64,000 nt of DNA. It comes from Panorpa germanica (lineage: Eukaryota > Arthropoda > Insecta > Mecoptera > Panorpidae). Both the position numbers and the translations under genes were made by a program. Positions 58,142-64,000 of the stretch are shown here, one piece after another (the stretch's first letter is position 1; every line of letters begins with the position of its first letter). A model generated the notes under the pieces. The model saw only the letters and a list, made by a program, of their open reading frames with translations, did not search any database and was not told where the DNA came from. The stretch covers positions 14,942,001-15,006,000 of the forward strand of contig OY783209.1 in NCBI GenBank assembly GCA_963678705.1. The letters run 5' to 3'.

Positions 58142-58155
58142 TTTATTTATTTATT
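58142..58155 (-). terminator. Candidate polyadenylation signals of the DUF4806-like gene
   Basis: Three overlapping AATAAA hexamers on the minus strand, about 135 bp after the stop codon at 58287-58289. Confidence 0.45.
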
Positions 58156-58286
58156 AATGACGTTCGATAAATTTAAACATTTTTTAAATACTATGAAATT
58201 ATTATATTTATGTATTAAACTAAGAATGAAACATGAAATAATAGTGATAATATTATATATAGTATAATATATATTTCTTTTCTTCT

Positions 58287-59858
58287 TTATTTCTTTCCTT
58301 CTCTATCACCCGCATTATCTAGAAAAGTCCCGATTTTGCATCTTAAACTTTTGCATTGTTCAGAGTCCCCAAATTTTTCTTGGATGATATCTGAAATTAA
58401 AAATATTTATTATAAATACATATATTTTAATAAGTTGATAGCATTCATAAATATTACTAACCTTCTAAACATTTAAAGGTATTTGTCACACTAAAATTCA
58501 GTTTACCCACGCCACGTACAAGTCTACCAGTGCCTGAATAGAGTTGTTGTACGGGCGGGATAAATACTTCAGACAGCGTTTTCCTTATGCAAACACTTAC
58601 ATCAGTTTCACCATAAGTAATTACTTTGAACAAATCTTTTAATTGATTATTATTGGCAGGAGTTGTTAGTCCAGCATCAAACACTGTAAAACGGTCGAGG
58701 TCATTGATAGGAAATATACCGTTATAAACTTCCATCGCCGCAGTTAAAGTTTTCCCTTTTTAAAGTTTAAATTTTTAATCATTTTCACGATCACTACACG
58801 TTTAACTTTGAATTTTAATAATTTTTATACGGCTTATCTGATCAAATCTTATTTATTGACGAAGAAAATAATTTGCGAAAAAATACATGGCTTGACCATG
58901 TCCAATATTTTTTTCAAATTATTTTCTTAATATTTAGCGAAGTATATTATTATTTATTAACTTAACTTACATAAGACTTTATTTGTATATAACATCGACC
59001 TTTATCTTAAATAAAAATAATACGAAGTATAGAAATTATTCAATAAATAAGATTTGATCAGATAAGCCGTATAAAAATTATTCTAATTATAAAATAAAAT
59101 ATTTTTAGTAATAATTATGATTAATATACCTTTAGCTTTTGATGATTTCTCAGATCTAACCTTTGTGGTTGAATTACTACTTTGTTGAGCAATAGATGAC
59201 ATTGAACTCATTGAACTCATTGACCTCACATCACTTAATTCATGATTTATAGCATCATTTGAAAGTTGGACAATATTTTGAAGGCTTGAAGGACCTGCAT
59301 TGTCCGTGTCGACTTGTAAAGTGACTTCTGCGCGTCCCAAATGCCGCTTTCCTTGTTCTAATGTACCTGAGAATGAATTTTCTATTTTATATAATGTGAG
59401 ATGATATGGATTAAAGCAGATGGTCCTGGAAGACAGTCCCCACAAATGGTTGTAATGAAAGTAAAACAAAAAAGAATAATTCATAATGAAAACTTATTCT
59501 CATTTTTTAATTAAAATTTTTACGATTAAAAGAAATATTTTAAGTACAGATATAGTTATCAGTTCAGTGATAATTAAAAAAAAAAATTAATTATTTACAA
59601 CTTACTTGTGCTGGAGATAATTTCGACTTGACACTTGGTCCATGAGCTTTTTGGTCCAGATAATTTTTCTAGATACTTATCCCGTTTTTTTAAATCTTTC
59701 TTCGTGTTTGGATAATAACAAAAGAGCTTATCATCTTGATAATCTAGCGATGAATATGGAACCAAATCGATTTCATCCTCGCCATAATCTTTTCTAGGTA
59801 AAAAACACACAACTGCGTATTGAGTTGGCCCATCGTCTTCAGAATGATTTAGGCTCAT
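58287..59858 (-). CDS. Four-exon host gene, DUF4806-like protein (295 aa)
   Basis: Coding exons, read on the minus strand: 59858-59606, 59366-59130, 58755-58462, 58390-58287. All junctions keep one open frame of 296 codons. Donors are GTAAGT, GTATAT and GTTAGT. Acceptors are ttctcag, a weak aaaaag, and tttcag. The N-terminal ~84 residues (YAVVCFLPRKD, DEIDLVPYSSL, CYYPNTKKD, WTKCQVEII) look like the small N-terminal domain that precedes DUF4806 in many insect proteins. Residues ~105-165 are Ser-rich and polar with three MSS repeats (~134-142). Residues ~175-275 (FPINDLDRFTVF, IRKTLSEVF, YSGTGRLVRGVGKLNF) resemble DUF4806. Function is unknown; related proteins are often transposon- or chromatin-associated. 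The ATG directly follows an acceptor (taatattag), implying a 5' UTR exon upstream. The family call rests on pattern recognition only. Confidence 0.6.
58817..59082. mobile_element. MITE-like element with perfect 42-bp inverted ends
   Basis: 58817-58858 and 59041-59082 are exact reverse complements (aataatttttatacggctta...). The 266-bp element lies wholly in intron 3 of the DUF4806-like gene. Its left end is ~60 bp from the start of exon 3 and its right end 48 bp from exon 2. No coding capacity, and target-site duplication unclear. Confidence 0.85.
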
Positions 59859-60289
59859 CTAATATTAAAGAAATTAATTTTAATCAATACAATGAAATTA
59901 ATAGTAATATATGAACATGAATCAATAATTTTTTCATTAGAACAAATGTATCAATAAAATATGTAATAAAAAAATCAATCACGGAAACCGATATTTGAGA
60001 AAAAGTTTAATAAATCGATGGAAATAAATAAGTAATATATAAATTACACTTAAGACATGCAAAGTAATTGCTTATTCACTCAAAAAAATATTAATGTAAA
60101 TGTGTCAAATACGAAATAATTAATAAATGATAATTATAAAGGAATTAAATTGAAAAAGAATTTTTTAATTCTACAAAATAAGAAATTTCTGCGACATTTA
60201 CACACAAAATTTTCGATAATTAAAAAAAAAATATTGAAATATTGCAATTAATTACTTCGAAATTAATTATGATAGAGAAAAATACTTAC

Positions 60290-60400
60290 GTTGTATTCAG
60301 TTTTACATTCAAAATTTTGAGGTTATGTGTTATTGCATGAAATGCGCGCATAAAACGTTTATTTGTTTGAAGAAAACACGAGGGAATTCACGTCTCGATG
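60290..60400 (-). other. Candidate 5' UTR exon of the DUF4806-like gene
   Basis: A consensus donor (ACAAC|GTAAGTAT on the minus strand, exon end at 60290) pairs with the acceptor immediately before the start codon (59859-60289 would be a 431-bp intron). The transcription start is not determined; the upper limit given is approximate. A palindromic E-box CACGTG lies at 60414-60419, near the expected promoter. Confidence 0.4.
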
Positions 60401-60884
60401 GCTGGACACTGCTCACGTGTTTACGCACACTAACTCCCAACTTACGTGAAATTTAATCATCGACGCATACATACGCGCTGTAGTTGCGCTAACTTCTCGG
60501 CAAGCTTATGCCGGTTTCACACCAAATAGACAGTTGCAGTTGTATGCAACGTTGCAATGTGGTGCAACACAACGAGTTGCACTTTTGCACGTTGCACGGC
60601 AACAGACTATTTGCATGGAACATACCCATAATACCGCGTTCACACCAAATAGACAGTTGTATAAAACTGCAACAAAAACTGGTTTTTTTTAAAAGTTGCA
60701 TCACTGTTTACACCAACTAGACAGTTTCTGCAACTTTTTTGTCATTTATTGAAGTTGCTTGCAACACAACAGAGTTCCATCTCGAGTCGGTAAAGATCAA
60801 AAGAAACACGGTTGCGTTGCTTTATTCTTCTTGGTTTGAACATGCAATTTTATTTTGTGTATACGTTTACGAATTAATGTGTAC

Positions 60885-61030
60885 TTTCTGAAAGCCGAAA
60901 AAAATTAACAAATTTATATTTGCGAGTTTAATTAATTTGCTATTATTTTATATGTCGTGGCTTTGGAAATAAAACATTTATTTAATAAAATGTATTTTAT
61001 TAAATTCATATATTTGATGTATCAATTAAT
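60885..61030 (-). repeat. Degenerate LTR fragment related to Gypsy-2
   Basis: ctgaaagccgaaaa-aattaacaaatttatat ... atatgtcgtgg ... aaaactgtattttatt-like blocks occur in the same order as at 47140-47345 of the Gypsy-2 LTR, with substantial divergence. No internal sequence accompanies it. Confidence 0.55.
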
Positions 61031-61051
61031 ACACTAATACAATTATTATTA

Positions 61052-61148
61052 CTAGCTTTTACCCCCGTCGCAAGCGACGTCTGTTTTTGTGTGTGGCTTG
61101 AATTTCATGTCAAAATTTAATTCTATTTTTAAATTGAAATAATAAATA
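61052..61148 (-). mobile_element. Helitron 3'-end fragment
   Basis: ctagcttttacccccgtcgcaagcgacgt at 61052-61080 and the following text match the first ~100 bp of unit A (14300-14390). It includes the 3' hairpin and CTAG terminus in minus orientation. The 5' part is absent. Confidence 0.7.
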
Positions 61149-61380
61149 ATTTAATACTGGATAAGTACTTGATATAAGGAATTATAGTTATGGCACCTAC
61201 ATATTTGGAATAGATTTTATCTGTATACATACCGTGCTTATATATTATTAACTGCTTTGTTAATATTAAAATGCAAATCGGAAGAAGATTAATTGAAACG
61301 TATGTTTATAAAAATGTATCAAAATAAATCACAAACAATTAAATACACAGACTGTACAAATATACTTCAGAGAAATAATC

Positions 61381-62105
61381 ATGTTTGGATAGAAAGAGAT
61401 AAAAGTATATTCATTTCGTGTTTCCCCTCTCTTGTATCGAACGCAGTGTGCAGTGTACCGTGTGCAGAAAAAAATAACACTGCGTATTATTAATAACATT
61501 GCGTATGCTAGCACTAGATTCAAACTAGTGGTGTCAATCAAATTTAATTCGGTATTAAATCGAAATGTAAATTACATGATGTTAGATTAAAAGAGTATCT
61601 AGTAGCATAAATATTATTACATTATATATAAATGTATCAATTAGTGACTGATATTGAAATTTTAATATCGGCAAAATAAAACGCAAACACAACATTGTTC
61701 GAAAGCATTTATTCAAAATTTATTTCGTTTTTAAATACGTTTTCTAAATAATAATAAAATTTTAGCTCTAATAAATACTTCTATAATACAGAAATTAAAC
61801 AAGACATACATGCTATGTACAATGTCAACTCGATTACCAATAAAACACTGACCTTTTATCAAAATTTGGTTTATTGTTCAAACATGTTTTGTAATTAATT
61901 TATGCACTACTTTACGTCATTTAAGTACTAGTTCGAATGTGCCGATAAGTAAAGTAATTTACAGTTCGATTTATTACCGAATTAATTTTGTTTGACCCCA
62001 CTAGCCAGAATCTAATGCGTATTTTACCTACAGCAAGCTTGTTTGGTAGAAAGAGATAAAAGTATATTCATTTCATGTTTCTCCCCTCTCTTGTATCGAA
62101 TGCAA
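61381..62105 (+). repeat. Direct repeat pair inside the TTA element
   Basis: 61381-61445 and 62040-62105 share gtttgg(a)tagaaagagataaaagtatattcatttc-tgtttc and cccctctcttgtatcgaa. The repeated unit is ~65 bp and the two copies are ~660 bp apart. Confidence 0.75.
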
Positions 62106-62274
62106 CCGAGTTTCTTTCATCTTTACACTTTACCGACTCCGTGTTGTGTTGCAAAGAACTGCAATAAATGACAAAATCGTGTCTAGTTGGTGTAAACAGT
62201 GATGCAACTTTTAAAAAAAACCAGTTTTTGTTGCAGTTTCATGCAACTGTCTATCTGGTGTAAAACCGGCATTA

Positions 62275-63023
62275 TTTTCACTGCCATACACACACTGACA
62301 CCGTATCTCAAAATGAGTCTGTATGGTATACACAGTCGGCCTTTGTCATCCAACTGCTGTTATGTATATACGCACACCGCTGCATTGTGTATGCTATACT
62401 GCTATACTATCACGTATATACATATACACGTAATACACCAACGCTGCAATTTTTTTTAAATCTATAATTAATATATATTATGACACACATACACATAATA
62501 AATATATACAGATATACGCGACACAAGTTTTTAATTTTTGTGGTATTTCAACAAACGTTTTTATTTTTTAAAAATAAATACGAAAACGAAATTTATTGAA
62601 AGTAAATACTAATAATAATTTTTTTACACATAATATAATATTAATTGTTTTACACTTAAAAATTTGATTATATCATTCATGTAGTAAAGACATAGCACAT
62701 AATTTATTATCATAATCAAATAATACGCATTTATTTTTTATAAGTTCTGCTGATTGTATCTCACTAGATTCAGAAAAACACTGGTAATGAAAACAATAAA
62801 TTTATTACTTATTGCTGCTCATTCATTGTTGGATAGTCAAAGTGTTCAGTTCAGTTTATAAAGTCATTCTTCATATTTAATATAATATTAATTGTATTAT
62901 TTATAAGTTGATAGTTATAGTGCCAGTAACATTGATGTAATATGAATATTCTTCTTTCTACACGGTTTTCGTTTGAAATAAATAAATATTAGAGGTAGCA
63001 ACAAGACTCCTCCCAAGGGGAGG
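62275..63023. other. Intergenic; 5' UTR of the Jockey element near the end
   Basis: 62280-62530 contains loose TA/CA-rich microsatellite-like sequence. The last part (from roughly 62960) should be the leader of the Jockey ORF1 and includes a cctccc-aagg-ggagg hairpin at 63008-63023. No other gene seen. Confidence 0.4.
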
Positions 63024-64000
63024 ATGATGCGTTCCCCGCCTACTACGCATACCAACCAGCAGCATTCTGGCCCAGTTCAAAGATGCATAGAACCAGAAAT
63101 AAATATAGAAAATATAGAAAATGCAGAGGCAAAAAAATGGCAACTAGCATGGGAAGAAGAGAGGAAACAAAGATCCATACTTGAGGAAACTGTGAAAGAA
63201 TTAAAGCAGCAAGTAAGGGAACTACAAGACATAGCTCAAGGAATCAAACCATCGCACAAGGCTGGAAATAATTCAGTGAGAAATGAAGAAGTTGAACAAT
63301 ATGGAACAGATGAAGATGAAGTAATTCGGGAGACCGACTGGATCTTTAAGAGAAAATCAAAGAAGCGAAAAGCAATCGCATCACCAGACGACATCACACC
63401 AGAAAAAGAGGTAAACTCAAGAAAATTAGAGGACGTTAACAAAACTGAAAATACCCAACAAAAACAAAATAATAGTAACCGTCCTCCACCTATAAATGTA
63501 GCGGGGGTAGAGGAGTACAAAACATTGTTTCAGATAATAAAAAGAAGTACAGAACAAGAATGCAAAGTCACTTCTTTAAGCAACATTGCCTGGAAGATAA
63601 ATACCCCTGATCATAATGCGTACAGAGCATTAGCCGCCCAACTAAATGATAAGAAACTTCAATGGCATACTTATGAGGATAAAAACGAAAGAACAATTAA
63701 AGTCATGGCTAAAGGGCTGCACCCATCATGCGACAAAAATGATATCATTGAAGATCTTAAAGGGAAAGGGTTAAAAGTGCTGGATGCAATCAACATAATC
63801 AAAAAAGAAATAAACGAGAAACGAGAGACTACGAAGCGGAGACTACCGCTATTTATGCTAACTTTTGACAATAAGGAGAGTATAGACAAAATATATGAAA
63901 TAAGAAACATACTAAATATAGTAGTAAAAATAGAACCGCTTCGGAAAAACACACGTTTAATACCACAATGCAAGAGGTGTCAGGAGTTTAATCACACTCA
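63024..64000 (+). CDS. Jockey-type ORF1, intact as far as the window edge
   Basis: From ATG 63024 (a second ATG follows at 63027) the frame is open for 325 codons to the end of the window. Residues ~35-75 form a charged coiled-coil (EEERKQRSILEETVKEL...). Residues ~95-130 are basic (KRKSKKRKA). From ~residue 153 (PPPINVAGVEEYKTL) the RNA-binding region follows with WKINTPDHNAYRALA, MAKGLHPSCDKNDIIEDLKGKG, RLPLFMLTFDN. The first knuckle begins as CKRCQEFNHT at the edge. ORF1 proteins of Jockey elements bind and chaperone the LINE RNA. The frame is clean, unlike every other Jockey copy here. The C-terminus and ORF2 lie beyond the window. Confidence 0.85.
   Translation, partial: MMRSPPTTHTNQQHSGPVQRCIEPEINIENIENAEAKKWQLAWEEERKQRSILEETVKELKQQVRELQDIAQGIKPSHKAGNNSVRNEEVEQYGTDEDEVIRETDWIFKRKSKKRKAIASPDDITPEKEVNSRKLEDVNKTENTQQKQNNSNRPPPINVAGVEEYKTLFQIIKRSTEQECKVTSLSNIAWKINTPDHNAYRALAAQLNDKKLQWHTYEDKNERTIKVMAKGLHPSCDKNDIIEDLKGKGLKVLDAINIIKKEINEKRETTKRRLPLFMLTFDNKESIDKIYEIRNILNIVVKIEPLRKNTRLIPQCKRCQEFNHT

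Larger units (their letters stand above)
60506..62274. mobile_element. PIF/Harbinger-like element with TTA duplications
   Basis: Element 60509-62271 begins TGCCGGTTTCACACCAAATAGAC and ends with the inverted equivalent (gtctatctggtgtaaaaccggca), flanked by TTA on both sides (60506-60508, 62272-62274). A 3-bp TWA duplication is the hallmark of PIF/Harbinger. The right ~165 bp match the inverted left region best from 60634 onward, where a second copy of the terminal motif (cacaccaaatagacagttg) occurs. The left end therefore carries two nested termini. No transposase; the interior contains unrelated repeat fragments. Confidence 0.7.

Noticed and set aside
60508..60720. Opposing ~70-codon frames at the left end of the TTA element and 62199-62459 at the right end
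   Set aside because: They lie in terminal inverted repeats and mirror each other, so coding is very unlikely.
1..64000. tRNA or rRNA genes
   Set aside because: Only tRNA-complementary primer-binding sites of the LTR elements were found. No A/B-box cloverleaf or rRNA-like block was recognised, though a covariance-model scan was not possible.

Overview
The window looks like AT-rich insect nuclear DNA dominated by transposable elements. The evidence is APE-type LINEs of I, Jockey and RTE character, Ty3/Gypsy and BEL/Pao LTR elements, Helitrons, cut-and-paste DNA transposons, and one spliced host gene with GT-AG introns. Several families, notably the purine-rich LINE here called LINE-A (endonuclease start FWNVAG), resemble elements common in ants and wasps. 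Hymenoptera is therefore my best guess, but it is an inference.

Layout. 1-2128: decayed I-like LINE. 2129-3065 (-), 3804-6894 (+) and 11996-14198 (+): three copies of LINE-A, the last two with clear target-site duplications. 3277-7860 and 14300-18497: minus-strand Helitron copies, including a head-to-tail array with 3'-CTAG joined to 5'-TC. 8540-8660: transposase relic. 9380-10460: internally deleted I-like LINE. 10717-11950: BEL/Pao gag relic. 18498-23200: the least TE-filled part, holding a CRE-like motif cluster, a foldback and two small exons that could be the start of a secreted-protein gene. 23217-28968: a nearly intact 5.75-kb I-group LINE (minus strand). 29172-31880: Helitron fragment split by an RTE-like LINE. 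32300-37610: degenerate Gypsy element (Gypsy-1). 37620-50230: Jockey LINE remnants, one of them split in its FADD codons by an 8.5-kb Gypsy element (Gypsy-2, 39477-47978). The 3' LTR of Gypsy-2 is in turn split by a 2.4-kb DNA transposon with TTAA duplications and a Mutator-like transposase relic. 50804-54702: Jockey LINE (+). 54790-56640: Jockey fragment (-). 57570-57919: GC-rich palindrome. 58287-60400: the one convincing host gene (minus strand, four coding exons, 295 codons, DUF4806-like). 60509-62271: element with TTA duplications (PIF/Harbinger-like), placed just upstream of that gene. 63024-64000: intact Jockey ORF1 running off the window.

The nesting gives relative ages: Jockey LINE, then Gypsy-2, then the TTAA transposon; Helitron before LINE-A and before the RTE-like LINE. 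No rRNA, tRNA, CRISPR array or bacterial-type gene was seen. All family names come from motif recognition by eye; no database search was possible.
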